This document shows, piece by piece, positions 1-16,174 of a stretch of 64,000 nucleotides of DNA. The notes beneath the pieces are model-generated. The model was not told the DNA's origin. It searched no databases and saw only the letters and a list, made by a program, of their open reading frames with translations. Numbering within the stretch: the stretch's first letter is position 1; each line of letters opens with the position of its first letter. Position numbers and translations under genes: made by a program. The DNA is from Actinoplanes palleronii (GTDB lineage: Bacteria > Actinomycetota > Actinomycetes > Mycobacteriales > Micromonosporaceae), in NCBI RefSeq assembly GCF_016862315.1, contig NZ_BOMS01000088.1:1-64000 (forward strand). The letters run 5' to 3'.

Positions 1-158
1 CAGCACGCAACCTATCAACCCGGTAGTGGATCTTCCAGCCGCCCGCAGCGACTGGACGCCCATCCGCCTCGACGGCAGATCGCCATTCCCTGCCCTGCTC
101 CGCAGGCGTTCCATTTTCTCCCCGGCCCGAAGGCCGGAGTATCCACGAAAGGAATCCG

Positions 159-1319
159 ATGACCGTACCGACGCCGACCTCGGCCCTCATCCGCCCGTTC
201 ACCGTCTCGATTGCGGATGCGGAGATCGACGACCTGAAGCGGCGACTGGCCGCAACCCGCTGGCCGGATCCGGAAACGGTGGGCGACTGGTCACAAGGGG
301 TTCGCGTGGCGAACGTCAGATCCCTGGTCGAGCACTGGGAGCACCGCTACGACTGGCGGCGCTTCGAGTCCGATCTCCATCAGTTCCCTCAGTTCCTGAC
401 CGAGATCGACGGGCTGGACATCCACTTCATCCACGTCAGGTCCAAGAATCCCGGCGCGATCCCGCTGATCCTGACGCACGGATGGCCGGGCTCGATCGTC
501 GAGTTCCTGAAGCTGATCGGCCCGCTGACCGATCCGGTCGCGTACGGGGCGGACGCCGCCGATTCCTTCGACGTGGTGATCCCGTCGCTGCCCGGGTTCG
601 GGTTCTCCCAGAAGCCTGCGACGACCGGGTGGACGGTGTCGCGCATCGCGAGTGCATGGGTGGAGCTGATGAACCGCCTCGGCTACGCGAGATGGGCCGC
701 GCAGGGCGGCGATTGGGGCGCCGTCGTCACCACCGCCCTCGGTGCCATGCAGCCCGAGGGGCTTCTCGGCATTCACCTGAACACCCCGTTCGCCTTCCCG
801 GCCCGGATACCGGACACCCTGTCGCCCGAACAGCGCTACGCCGTGGACACCCTTGCCCGCTATACCGGTGATCTCGGTGGCTCGAACCACCTGCAGAGCA
901 CCAAGCCGGAGACCGTCGGCATCGCCTTGGCGGACTCGCCCGCCGGTCAAGCGGCCTGGATCTACGAGAAGTTCCAGTCCAAGACCGACAATCGCGGTCT
1001 CGCCGAGGACGCCCTCAGCGTCGACGACATGCTCGACGCGATATCGCTCTACTGGTTCACCAACAGCGCGGCGTCATCCGGCCGTATCTACTGGGAGAAC
1101 CGGTCGGGGACCTTCGCCGGCCCGAAGCTGACACTTCCGGTCGCGGTGACCGTCTTCCCCAGGGACATCCCGCGCCTGCCACGAAGCTGGATCGAGGACA
1201 CCTACAGCAACCTGATCCACTACGGCGAGGCCGACAGGGGCGGCCACTTCGCCGCCCTGGAGCAGCCCGAGATCCTGGTCAGCGAGATCCGCGCCGGGCT
1301 GCGCACCCTTCGTTCCTGA
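159..1319 (+). CDS. Epoxide-hydrolase-like alpha/beta hydrolase (EHN family)
   Basis: 386 aa. The N-terminal ~110 residues match the epoxide hydrolase N-terminal (EHN) domain; an alpha/beta hydrolase core follows. Visible motifs are the oxyanion segment HGWPGS (~107-112), the nucleophile elbow GGDWG with Asp ~185 in place of Ser, and a C-terminal GGHFA with His ~363. An Asp nucleophile is typical of epoxide hydrolases, which open an epoxide through an ester intermediate. ATG 159 follows GAAAGGAA with good spacing; the 158 bases upstream hold nothing else I recognise. The gene converges on the PKS with about 200 bp between stops, so co-regulation is not implied. Substrate unknown; juvenile-hormone-type hydrolases are the nearest named relatives. 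Confidence 0.85.
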   Translation: MTVPTPTSALIRPFTVSIADAEIDDLKRRLAATRWPDPETVGDWSQGVRVANVRSLVEHWEHRYDWRRFESDLHQFPQFLTEIDGLDIHFIHVRSKNPGAIPLILTHGWPGSIVEFLKLIGPLTDPVAYGADAADSFDVVIPSLPGFGFSQKPATTGWTVSRIASAWVELMNRLGYARWAAQGGDWGAVVTTALGAMQPEGLLGIHLNTPFAFPARIPDTLSPEQRYAVDTLARYTGDLGGSNHLQSTKPETVGIALADSPAGQAAWIYEKFQSKTDNRGLAEDALSVDDMLDAISLYWFTNSAASSGRIYWENRSGTFAGPKLTLPVAVTVFPRDIPRLPRSWIEDTYSNLIHYGEADRGGHFAALEQPEILVSEIRAGLRTLRS

Positions 1320-1522
1320 GGCCGTCTCGCTCTGCCCGCTTCCGGGAGCACGTCGGGCACCGTCAACAAGAGTGCACTGGACTCAATCGTTGCCGGGATG
1401 GATCGTTGACGCATGCCCCGGCGGCAGACCTGCCCTCCGTAGTGAGAGAGACCGTCGACGGAACAGCTCCTCTGGACGAGCCCCGACCGGCACCCGGCGG
1501 CCATGAGCGCAGGTCAGGGTGG

Positions 1523-9040
<7,518 letters not shown>

Positions 9041-9147
9041 CGATGTGGAGCCTCTCGCTTGCCGGCAGCGTGTCCAATGTGGGCGCCATGGTGGCACGAC
9101 CCCTCCACCCACGGGTCAGGCCAGGTCGGCACGATCCGCTGCCGGGC

Positions 9148-9164
9148 TATTCTGGGCGCGGAGG
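9148..9164 (+). promoter_or_regulatory. Putative -10 and Shine-Dalgarno of the BlaI-type regulator gene
   Basis: TATTCT (9148-9153) is a good -10 hexamer and GGAGG (9160-9164) lies 10 bases before GTG 9175, so the -10 is very close to the ribosome-binding site. The PKS starts divergently at 9040. I could not find a clean TACA/TGTA-type BlaI operator in this gap. Confidence 0.4.
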
Positions 9165-9174
9165 TCAGCGAACA

Positions 9175-9555
9175 GTGACGACGAAGGACGGGCGCCGCGC
9201 GCCGGGCACGCTCGAGGCCGGCGTGATGGGGGTCCTGTGGGCCGCCGCGACGCCGATGAGCGCCGCCGACGTGCAACGCGAGCTCGGCGGTGAACTCGCG
9301 TACAACACCGTGCAGACCATCCTGATCCGGCTGCACGAGAAGAAGACCGTCGAGCGCCGCCGGGCGGGGCGAGGCCACGTGTACTGGCCGGTCGAGGACG
9401 CCGCCACCGCGGCCGCCTCCCGGATGCGGGCCGCCCTGGCCGGCCTGCCGGACCGGCGCGCGGTGCTGCAGCATTTCGCCCAGGCGCTCGACGACGCCGA
9501 CGCCGAGCTGCTGCGCGACCTGCTCGCTGGCACCGAGCAACGCCGGCAGCCGTGA
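9175..9555 (+). CDS. BlaI/MecI/CopY-family transcriptional repressor
   Basis: 126 aa. GTG 9175 is chosen because GGAGG sits just upstream and the protein then opens with the usual BlaI winged-helix region: a GTLEAGVMGVLW segment, a recognition helix around AYNTVQTILIRL and the wing with GHVYWP. BlaI-type repressors dimerise on palindromes and are released when a partner membrane metalloprotease acts. The stop overlaps the next start by GTGA (9552-9555), so the two genes are translationally coupled. No beta-lactamase gene is adjacent; in actinomycetes such pairs often control other genes, and the divergently transcribed PKS is a possible target by position only. Confidence 0.9.
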   Translation: MTTKDGRRAPGTLEAGVMGVLWAAATPMSAADVQRELGGELAYNTVQTILIRLHEKKTVERRRAGRGHVYWPVEDAATAAASRMRAALAGLPDRRAVLQHFAQALDDADAELLRDLLAGTEQRRQP

Positions 9556-10442
9556 CGTTCGCCGTCTACCTGCCGCTGCTGCTGGCGTTGCCGCTGACGG
9601 TCACGGCGCGGCGGATCGCCGCCCGCGGCACCCCGGGCTCGGCCGCCTGGGCGCTCACCGTCGCCGCGGTCATCGCCGCCGCCTGCTCGACCTGGTCGCT
9701 GATCCTGCTGGCGCTGACCATGCTTGACGATCTGCCGCCGCTGTCCGCGCTCGACGACCACCCGACGCTCGAGCTGCCCGAGCCGGTTCCCGGCCCGATC
9801 GCCCTGGTCGCCGGCCTGCTGCTGCTCGCGGGCGGGGCCAGGCTGCTCACCGACGTACGACTGCGTCTGGCCACCTACCGTGACCTGCGCGCCATCAGTG
9901 AGCCGGGGGAGCGGTTCGTGGTGGCCGACCTGGCCACGCCGATGGCCGTGGCGGTGCCGGGCACCGCGCGCCGCCCCGGGCACCTGCTGGTCACCACCGG
10001 CATCCTGCGGCTGCTCGACGCCGACGAGCGCCGGGTGCTGTTCGCCCACGAGCGCGCCCACCTCGACCGGCACCATCACCGGCTGGTCGCTGCGGCGGCT
10101 GCGGCGGCCGCGCTCAACCCGCTGCTGATCCCGGTCCGCGAGACCGTCGCCTACCTGGTGGAACGCTGGGCCGACGAGGACGCGGCCGCGGACGTCGGCG
10201 ACCGGGCGCTGACGGCCAAGGCGGTGGCCCGCGCCGCGCTGGCGACCGCCGGCACCCCGCCGCTGACGGCGCTGGGCATCGGCGGCGGCGCCGCGGTGCA
10301 ACGGGTCCGCGCGCTGACCGCACCGGCGCCGGCGCCCCGGCGGCGCCGTCTGGTCGTACCCATGCTGGTGGTCGTGGTTTTTCTCGCGGTCGTGACCGTG
10401 GCGACCGGTGAGTTCATCGCCCTGGCCCGGGCCTGGCTGTAG
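9552..10442 (+). CDS. M56-family (BlaR1/MecR1-like) membrane zinc metallopeptidase
   Basis: 296 aa integral membrane protein. Two hydrophobic N-terminal segments, a cytoplasmic region with the zinc motif HERAH (~165-169), and a terminal membrane helix rich in Val/Leu. The family cleaves or inactivates the cognate BlaI-type repressor after sensing an external signal; this form lacks the C-terminal penicillin-binding sensor domain of true BlaR1, so a beta-lactam signal is not implied. Coupled to the upstream repressor by a 4-bp overlap. Confidence 0.88.
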   Translation: MTFAVYLPLLLALPLTVTARRIAARGTPGSAAWALTVAAVIAAACSTWSLILLALTMLDDLPPLSALDDHPTLELPEPVPGPIALVAGLLLLAGGARLLTDVRLRLATYRDLRAISEPGERFVVADLATPMAVAVPGTARRPGHLLVTTGILRLLDADERRVLFAHERAHLDRHHHRLVAAAAAAAALNPLLIPVRETVAYLVERWADEDAAADVGDRALTAKAVARAALATAGTPPLTALGIGGGAAVQRVRALTAPAPAPRRRRLVVPMLVVVVFLAVVTVATGEFIALARAWL

Positions 10443-10492
10443 CCCGGCGCCCGCGGGCCTGACCCCGTCCTCGGCGCGCAGAAGAGTTAACA

Positions 10493-10538
10493 CTCTTGAC
10501 TAATTGACGACAGTCGATGTCAAATGTGACAACGTTGT
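10493..10538. promoter_or_regulatory. Operator-like palindromes upstream of the GH76 gene
   Basis: The gap before the mannanase gene is relatively AT-rich and holds TTGAC at 10496, a perfect inverted repeat TGTCA-N4-TGACA (10518-10531) and an overlapping perfect 10-bp palindrome ACAACGTTGT (10529-10538). This is the layout of a repressor site close to a start codon. The regulator is not identified. Confidence 0.5.
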
Positions 10539-10556
10539 CGAGCGGCGGGAGCGGTC

Positions 10557-11990
10557 ATGATGGCTCGGGGTGTGCTGGCAGCCGTGCTCACCGTCGGTGT
10601 GGTGCTGCCGGCGGTGCCGGTGCGGGCCGCGGTGCAGGCGGTGGTCTGCAATCGCTACTGCGACGGGCGCGACGCCGGCTCGGCCGCCGGCGACCGGATC
10701 GCGGTGACCAGCGCGCTGTACGGGCGCACGTTCCGGCTGCACGTCAACGACACCGACGCGATGGCCTGGGCCACGGTCGACGGCGGGCAGGCCGGTGACC
10801 AGGTGTGGCTGGACCGCTCGTTCGACGGCGGGCGCACCTGGGCCGGGGACAGCAGGCTCGGCGTCACCACCGTTCCGGCCGGCTCGACCGGCTGGCGCAC
10901 CGGGCAGTACAACGTCGACGACTGGAACACCACAGGTGTCGGGGCGCTGCGGGCCTGCGGCAAGGCCGGCGACCGGCCCGAGATCAGCTGCACGTCGTGG
11001 GCGCGCAGCAACTGGAACGCCTGGGATCGCCGGACGGCCGCCGCGACCGCCCTGATGATGCGGTTCGACCGGGGCACCGGCCTGTTCGACGGCGACGGCT
11101 GGTGGACCGGCGCGAACGCGCTCACCGCCGTGATCGACAACATCAGGCGCAGCGGTATGCACAGCTACCAGTACGCGATCGCCAGCACGTACGACAAGAA
11201 CGTCAACGCCCGGCAGGGGCAGTTCCGCAACGAGTACCTCGACGACACCGGCTGGTGGGGCCTGGCCTGGGTGGCCGCCTATGACGTCACCGGTGACAGC
11301 CGGTATCTGAGCACCGCCCGGGCGGACGCGGACCACATGTACAGCTACTGGGACGCGACCTGCGGTGGCGGCGTGTGGTGGAAGACCGATCGCAAGAACA
11401 AGAACGCCATCGAGAACAGCCTGTACATCCAGCTCAACGCGATGCTCAGCCAGCGGATCAGCGGCGACGTCACCTATCGCGGCCGCGCTCAGCAGGCCTG
11501 GGCGTGGTTCCAGGGGACCGGCATGATCAACGGTTCGAGCCTGGTCAACGACGGCGTCAACCTGAGCACGTGCAAGAACAACGGGGACGTGACCTGGTCG
11601 TACAATCAAGGGGTTTTGATCAATGCCTTGGTGCAGCTGAACAAGCTGACCGGCGACGCCAACGCCCTGAGTGTGGCCCGGCGCATCGGTGACGCGATGA
11701 CCGGTAGTACCTACCTGTCGCCCGGCGGGATCCTGCGCGAACCGAACGAGCCGGACGCCTGCTCCGGCGACGGCGCGTCGTTCAAGGGCGCGGCGATCCG
11801 GGGTCTCGGCGTGCTGAACACGGCGGCCGGCGGCGCCTACAACACCTACCTGACCCGCAACGCCGACAGTGCCTACAGCCGCGACCGCGACAGCCTCGAC
11901 ATGTACGGCTCGCACTGGGCCGGTCCGTTCGCCGGGACCAACCACAGCTGCCAGCACAGTGCGCTGGACCTGCTCAACGCCGCCCCCTGA
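10557..11990 (+). CDS. Secreted GH76-family glycoside hydrolase (alpha-1,6-mannanase type)
   Basis: 477 aa. A Sec signal peptide (hydrophobic stretch, cleavage near VRAA ~25) leads into a region with paired Cys and then an (alpha/alpha)6-type catalytic domain. The hallmark adjacent acidic pair appears in YLDDTGWWGLAW (Asp ~229-230), the GH76 catalytic motif. Many Trp/Tyr line the repeats, as expected for a sugar cleft. GH76 enzymes are endo-alpha-1,6-mannanases acting on fungal or actinobacterial mannans. The ~125 residues before the GH76 core are unusual and may be an accessory domain. Monocistronic, with its own operator-like palindromes. Confidence 0.88.
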   Translation: MMARGVLAAVLTVGVVLPAVPVRAAVQAVVCNRYCDGRDAGSAAGDRIAVTSALYGRTFRLHVNDTDAMAWATVDGGQAGDQVWLDRSFDGGRTWAGDSRLGVTTVPAGSTGWRTGQYNVDDWNTTGVGALRACGKAGDRPEISCTSWARSNWNAWDRRTAAATALMMRFDRGTGLFDGDGWWTGANALTAVIDNIRRSGMHSYQYAIASTYDKNVNARQGQFRNEYLDDTGWWGLAWVAAYDVTGDSRYLSTARADADHMYSYWDATCGGGVWWKTDRKNKNAIENSLYIQLNAMLSQRISGDVTYRGRAQQAWAWFQGTGMINGSSLVNDGVNLSTCKNNGDVTWSYNQGVLINALVQLNKLTGDANALSVARRIGDAMTGSTYLSPGGILREPNEPDACSGDGASFKGAAIRGLGVLNTAAGGAYNTYLTRNADSAYSRDRDSLDMYGSHWAGPFAGTNHSCQHSALDLLNAAP

Positions 11991-12017
11991 GCCGATCTCA
12001 CCCGGTGGCGCTGACCG

Positions 12018-13130
12018 TCACCGCTGAGTCTCGAACGTGAGGGGAACTCCCGGATCGCCAATTCTCTCCTGGAGCGTCCTGCCGGTGTCACCGTCGCGGA
12101 TGAGCACGTCGCACTGGTCCTCGACCGGGGTGGCGAGGATGCGAATCTTCTCGACCCCGCTGATGAGCACCGAGTCCGATCGCGTCTGTGTGATCGTGAA
12201 CGGAAGTGACGCCACGCCGGCGCCGGGGCGCGGGCGGGCCGTACCTTCTCCGGAGGTCTTGCTGATCCGGTACCGGAAGGTTCCCGAGGAGCGCACCTGG
12301 AGCCAGGCGGTGCCGCTGGAGTCGTTGGTGCTGTACACCTCGCCGATGGCCTCGTCGGAGCTGTTGAGCAGTTCCACCCAGCAGCTGACACCGGTGGTTT
12401 CCAGGCGCCAGGGGGCCGTGGCCCCGAACGACTCGGACGCCGCGTGGAAGTAGGCGTCCGCTCCGTCGGCCGGTGTGGCTCTTGTGGTCGACGCCGGGGA
12501 ACCGGGCGCTTGTCTTTCGTCTTCCACCGCGTCCGGGGACTCGTCTGGCGGTGGGACGCGGAGCTGGCCAGGTTCACCGGCGATCCCGTCCCGCAGCACC
12601 GTGGCGAAGTTCTTGGTGAAGTACGTGAGCGGCGGCTCGCTGCCGGATCCGGTGGAAGCGAACCAGGCCGCGCCGAACGGGCCGCTGGCCGCCATGGTGT
12701 ACACGCCGTTCGCCCTGGCGCGGACGGCCAGGTCCGCCGAGGATCCGGACAGGCTGTTCGCTTGTTCGGTCGCGATACCCGAATCGCACCGTATCCGAGA
12801 CCGGTCGTGCTGCGCCGGGGCGCCTCGGTCACCGACCTGGCGGTGCAGAGGCAGAGCTGATCCTCCTCGTCCACCTGCCCGTGTCCGACGACGTAGAACA
12901 ACGCGACGTCGCGGGCCTCGCCGAAGAGCTGGACCAGCTGATCCGGCAGATCGGACAGGTAAAGGGAGGACAGCAGCGCCGGGTCGGACACCTCGACTTC
13001 CAGTTCGACCAGCTCATCCGGGTGGGCGTTGCCCGAGGCGGCGGTCCGCAATCCCGCCACTGTGGAGCGCCGATCGGCCCGGCCCTCGCGCCATGCCGGT
13101 CCCGGGAAGTACCTGAGCAGTTCGTGGCAT
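12018..13130 (-). pseudogene. Broken caspase-like (C14-type) peptidase with C-terminal beta-rich domain
   Basis: Two minus-strand frames carry complementary pieces of one caspase-fold protein. The upstream piece (~12790-13116) has ALFYVVGHG, the catalytic His strand, and reads on to TTGLGYGAI. The downstream piece (12018-~12800, shifted frame) opens with CDSGIATEQANSLSG, the catalytic Cys loop, and continues as ARANGVYTMAASGPFG. Normally 20-30 residues lie between these segments; here they abut at ~12790, so a deletion with frameshift is the simplest reading. The N-terminal strand that usually starts the fold is also missing. The tail (~145 residues) looks like a beta-sandwich. Probably non-functional; a sequencing error could explain the shift but not the missing residues. 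End coordinate is approximate. Confidence 0.7.
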
Positions 13131-13139
13131 CCGTGGCCT

Positions 13140-13184
13140 ATCTTTCCGTCTCGGAAACAACTTCTCTTTCTGAGACGGAAAGAT
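13140..13184. promoter_or_regulatory. Long inverted repeat, probable operator of the downstream regulator
   Basis: Arms 13140-13157 and 13167-13184 (18 bp each, one mismatch: ATCTTTCCGTCTCGGAAA against its complement) flank a 9-base spacer. The repeat sits immediately upstream of the start of the membrane-protein gene (ATG 13197). The element lacks the U-run of a terminator, and its position fits an operator or a promoter-overlapping stem for the 13197/13625 operon. Confidence 0.6.
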
Positions 13185-13196
13185 TGGAGTGATCTC

Positions 13197-13628
13197 ATGT
13201 CGAAGGAGACCACGGGCCAGGGCGCCGAGGATGCGCTGGCCGTGATCCGGCAGGAGCAGGACGCCGTGGCCGACCGGCTGAACCGCGCGGCGTCGCCGAG
13301 CCGGCAGTGGGTCTTGGCGGGGGTGATGGGCGCGGCGGTCGCCGTGCTCCTGGTGGACAACGGCGTGGTCCTGGCGGCCTCGATCGTGATCTACCTGATC
13401 GGCACGCTGCTGGTGATGGGCAGCCCGGTCCGGGCGGGGGTGGCACCCCGGCCGAGCCGCCGGCAGCTGGGCCAGTCGATTGCCGCGGCAGCAGTGCTGC
13501 TCGTGGTGCACGCCGTGGGTACGACAGGGATGTTGCACCACGTGTGGTGGCTGACGGTGCTGGCCGCGGTCCTGGCGAGCGTCGTCACGGTGATCATGAT
13601 CCGTTGGAAGCGCGCTCTCCGGTCATGA
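13197..13628 (+). CDS. Small membrane protein paired with a winged-helix regulator
   Basis: 143 aa from ATG 13197 (GGAG at 13186-13189). An acidic/polar N-terminal 35 residues (RQEQDAVADRL) precede two hydrophobic pairs: ~37-75 and ~95-135, so about four membrane helices. No catalytic motif. The stop overlaps the next gene by ATGA, so the two are coupled. Such membrane-protein plus winged-helix pairs are widespread in actinomycetes; the function is unknown to me. Confidence 0.75.
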   Translation: MSKETTGQGAEDALAVIRQEQDAVADRLNRAASPSRQWVLAGVMGAAVAVLLVDNGVVLAASIVIYLIGTLLVMGSPVRAGVAPRPSRRQLGQSIAAAAVLLVVHAVGTTGMLHHVWWLTVLAAVLASVVTVIMIRWKRALRS

Positions 13629-13939
13629 GCTTCGGGGCCGGGTTCAACGAGATGATCCATGCGCCGTACCGGTTGCGGATCTGCGCGATGCTGTCGGTGT
13701 CCGAGGCGGTCGAGTTCGGGACGCTGCGCGACGCGCTCGAGGTCAGCGACTCCGTTCTCAGCAAACATCTGGCGCCGCTGACCGCCGCGAACTACATCAC
13801 GACCCGGCGCGTGGTGGGTGTGCCCCGGCGGGGACGGATGTGGGTGTCGCTGACAGTCGACGGCCGGCGTGCCTTCCAGGCACACGTTCAAGCCTTGCAG
13901 AGCATGGTGACCGACGCCGGAATGGCTACCGACGAGTGA
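13625..13939 (+). CDS. Winged-helix DNA-binding regulator (ArsR/HTH_34-like)
   Basis: 104 aa. The helix-turn-helix reads LRICAMLSVSEAVEFGTLRDALEVSDSVLSKHLAPL in pieces: start of helix ~17, recognition helix SDSVLSKHLAPL (~42-53), and the wing RGRMWVSL. No sensory domain beyond a short C-terminal helix. Translationally coupled to the membrane protein upstream. It is the best candidate to bind the long inverted repeat at 13140-13184 and so autoregulate the pair. Its stop codon lies inside the left arm of the following hairpin. Confidence 0.85.
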   Translation: MSFGAGFNEMIHAPYRLRICAMLSVSEAVEFGTLRDALEVSDSVLSKHLAPLTAANYITTRRVVGVPRRGRMWVSLTVDGRRAFQAHVQALQSMVTDAGMATDE

Positions 13940-13989
13940 AGCCCGGTGTCCATGGTGGCTTCTCGGCCACCATGGACACCGGGCTTCAC
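13936..13989. terminator. Perfect 24-bp stem bidirectional terminator
   Basis: Arms 13936-13959 and 13966-13989 are perfectly complementary over 24 bp with the six-base loop ttctcg. It lies between convergent genes (regulator stop 13939, small peptide stop 14002) and has no U-run, as is common for actinomycete terminators. The left arm includes the stop codon of the regulator. Confidence 0.85.
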
Positions 13990-14001
13990 CAGCCGGGGAA
14001 A

Positions 14002-14202
14002 CTAGCAGAGCTTGGAATCGGCCCAGGCGTAGTAGGCCGCGAAGGAGCCGGAGAGTGCGGCCAGCGCGCCGAGCTGGGACGCGGTGATGAGCGTGCCGGC
14101 GATCACCACGCCGACACCGGTGGCGGCGAGTGCCCCGAGGGCGATAGCGCCGAGAGCGAAGAACGCGGCCCGCAGGAGACTGCATCCCGCCGGCGTACTC
14201 AT
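14002..14202 (-). CDS. Small two-helix membrane peptide, function unknown
   Basis: 66 aa from ATG 14202. Short polar N-terminus MSTPAGC, then two hydrophobic helices rich in Gly/Ala (~9-35 and ~38-57) and a short tail ending DSKLC with Cys as last residue. The frame is open further upstream (to 14373) but that extension has shadow-like composition. The gly/ala-rich helical hairpin resembles holin-like or bacteriocin-like peptides in gross form only; no family was recognised. The upstream Shine-Dalgarno is only moderate (GAAAG). Confidence 0.55.
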   Translation of the reverse strand: MSTPAGCSLLRAAFFALGAIALGALAATGVGVVIAGTLITASQLGALAALSGSFAAYYAWADSKLC

Positions 14203-14497
14203 CGGTCGCAGATCTTTCGGATGCCGGCGGCGAGCTATCGCAGCGTGCGGCGCAATGTCTCCAGGGCGCGCACGGTTTGGCTGGTCACCGTAGTCAATGA
14301 GCGAAAGCAGCCGAGAAATGTTCGGTACGCCCAGACGGCCCCTGTCCACCGGCATCCTGGCTGTCCAGGCCACGGCTCACAAGTGTGCAGCGTCCTTGCG
14401 CGGACTGTTTGCGTTGGCCTGTGAGGCGGCCGGGGACTCGGCCGGCCCGGCAGCCCCGCGCGAGATCTCATACCCAGCCGGGGTACGTTGAGCGACC

Positions 14498-16159
14498 ATG
14501 GCGTGGTTCACCAAAGTCGATCTCGAAGAGCTCGCCGGCAGCCGGTCGTTCAGCCGAGGGCAGGGGTACGTCGAGGCGGTCGTCAACGTCCGCGATCTTC
14601 CCAACGGTGTCGTCGCGACGGTGCACGGATCCGATGAATACCAGGTCCGGCTGTACGACACGGGCGGTGATCTCGATGGTGAGTGTGACTGCCCCTACGG
14701 CGAGGAGGGCAACTTCTGCAAGCACTGCGTCGCCGTCGGTCTGCGGCTGTTGAATCGCTCCAGCGTCACCGGTGCGGCCGGCACCGGTGGATCATCCCCG
14801 GAAGAGGGAGCGGTGGATGTTCACGCGTTCCTGAGCACTCTCGACCACAGTGAGCTGGTCGAGCTGGTGTGGGCGCAGGTCAGCGAAGATCCGGCGCTCT
14901 ACCAGCGGATGCTACTGCGGGCGATCGCCGGGGCGCAGACGGTGGACCTGTCGCTGCTGGTCCGGCAGGTGGAGAACCTGGCTGTGGACTGGCTGCAGTA
15001 CGGCGAGGAGGAGACGTACGCCGAGGGGGCGGACGCCGTCGTCGCGGCCTTGGCCGGGTTGCTTCCCGGGCACGCGGAACAGGTCCGACCGCTGCTTCAG
15101 CGGGCGCTGGAACTGTTGGGTCAGGCTGCCAGGCGCAGCGAGGACCATTGCGGGGCGGCGCTGGGCTCGGCCGCCGAAGCCTGGGACGTGTTCCTGGCCG
15201 CCTGCGAGGAGGCCCCGCCGGACCCGGTGGGTCTGGGAACCTGGTTCGCCGAATTCCGGCTGACCGGAGTGGACATCCTGGACATGAGTATCACCGACGT
15301 AGCCGAACTGCTGGGTACCGATGGCTTGGATGCCTACTGGAACGCCTTGGACTCTGCACGCCGTGCGAACCATGACAACTGGACCGTGCGCTCGCTCCGC
15401 GAGGAGATGATCAAAGCGACCGGGGATGTCGACATGCTGGTGGCCTGCTACGCCGAGGACCTGTCCACCCCGGACCGGTACGTGCTCATCGCCCGGTTGC
15501 TGCGCGAACACGAGCGTCCGGCGGAGGCCGTCGAGTGGCTGGAGCGCGGTCGTGCCGAGGCTGGTCGCTTCGGTCACCGGACCGGACCGCTCGTTGATCT
15601 CCTGATCGAGTTGTACCCCGAGGCCGGGCGTACCGGGGACGTGATGGTCCTGCACTGGGAGCGGTTCCGCGCCGAGGCAAGCGTGGACTCCTACCGGCGG
15701 CTGCGAGAGTTCATCCTGGCCACCGATCCGCAGCGGTGGCCGCAGCGGTGCGAAGAGGCTTTGGATCTGCTGCGTACCCGCGCGACCGGCGGGGGTGCCG
15801 GGAACGCGTGGAATGCCGGCGAGGTCTATCTGCGGGTGCTGCTGTCCGAGGACCGGGACGAGGCAGCGTGGGAAATGCTGGATCAGGTCCGCTGCGAGGA
15901 GTCGACCCGACTCGCGGTCGTCGGCCGTCGGGCTGCCACCCATCCTGCCGAGGCACTGAAGATCTACCTGCCGGCGCTCGAGAATGCCGTTGCCCGGGCC
16001 AACAACGCGGATTACGAGTGGGCAGCCGACCTGCTGGTCACCCTGAAGGATGTATTCCGGCGGTCCGGTGAAGACCACGGTGCGGAGGTCGCTCGCCTGA
16101 AAGTGGCCCACTCCCGTAAACGTAACTTCATGGCTGCCCTTCGGCAGCGGGGCCTCTGA
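14498..16159 (+). CDS. SWIM zinc-finger protein
   Basis: 553 aa. N-terminal ~100 residues hold the SWIM motif: CDCPYGEEGNFCKHCVAVGL (~65-85), with the CxC...CxH zinc ligands. The rest is alpha-helical, Leu/Ala/Glu-rich, resembling TPR-like repeats (for example EEAWEMLDQVRCEES and VEWLERGRAEAGRFG segments). SWIM domains bind DNA or protein partners and occur beside SNF2 helicases. Followed after 15 bp by the helicase-associated protein, so the two form an operon. No Shine-Dalgarno is obvious before ATG 14498. Confidence 0.85.
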   Translation: MAWFTKVDLEELAGSRSFSRGQGYVEAVVNVRDLPNGVVATVHGSDEYQVRLYDTGGDLDGECDCPYGEEGNFCKHCVAVGLRLLNRSSVTGAAGTGGSSPEEGAVDVHAFLSTLDHSELVELVWAQVSEDPALYQRMLLRAIAGAQTVDLSLLVRQVENLAVDWLQYGEEETYAEGADAVVAALAGLLPGHAEQVRPLLQRALELLGQAARRSEDHCGAALGSAAEAWDVFLAACEEAPPDPVGLGTWFAEFRLTGVDILDMSITDVAELLGTDGLDAYWNALDSARRANHDNWTVRSLREEMIKATGDVDMLVACYAEDLSTPDRYVLIARLLREHERPAEAVEWLERGRAEAGRFGHRTGPLVDLLIELYPEAGRTGDVMVLHWERFRAEASVDSYRRLREFILATDPQRWPQRCEEALDLLRTRATGGGAGNAWNAGEVYLRVLLSEDRDEAAWEMLDQVRCEESTRLAVVGRRAATHPAEALKIYLPALENAVARANNADYEWAADLLVTLKDVFRRSGEDHGAEVARLKVAHSRKRNFMAALRQRGL

Positions 16160-16174
16160 ACGGCGGAGACATCT

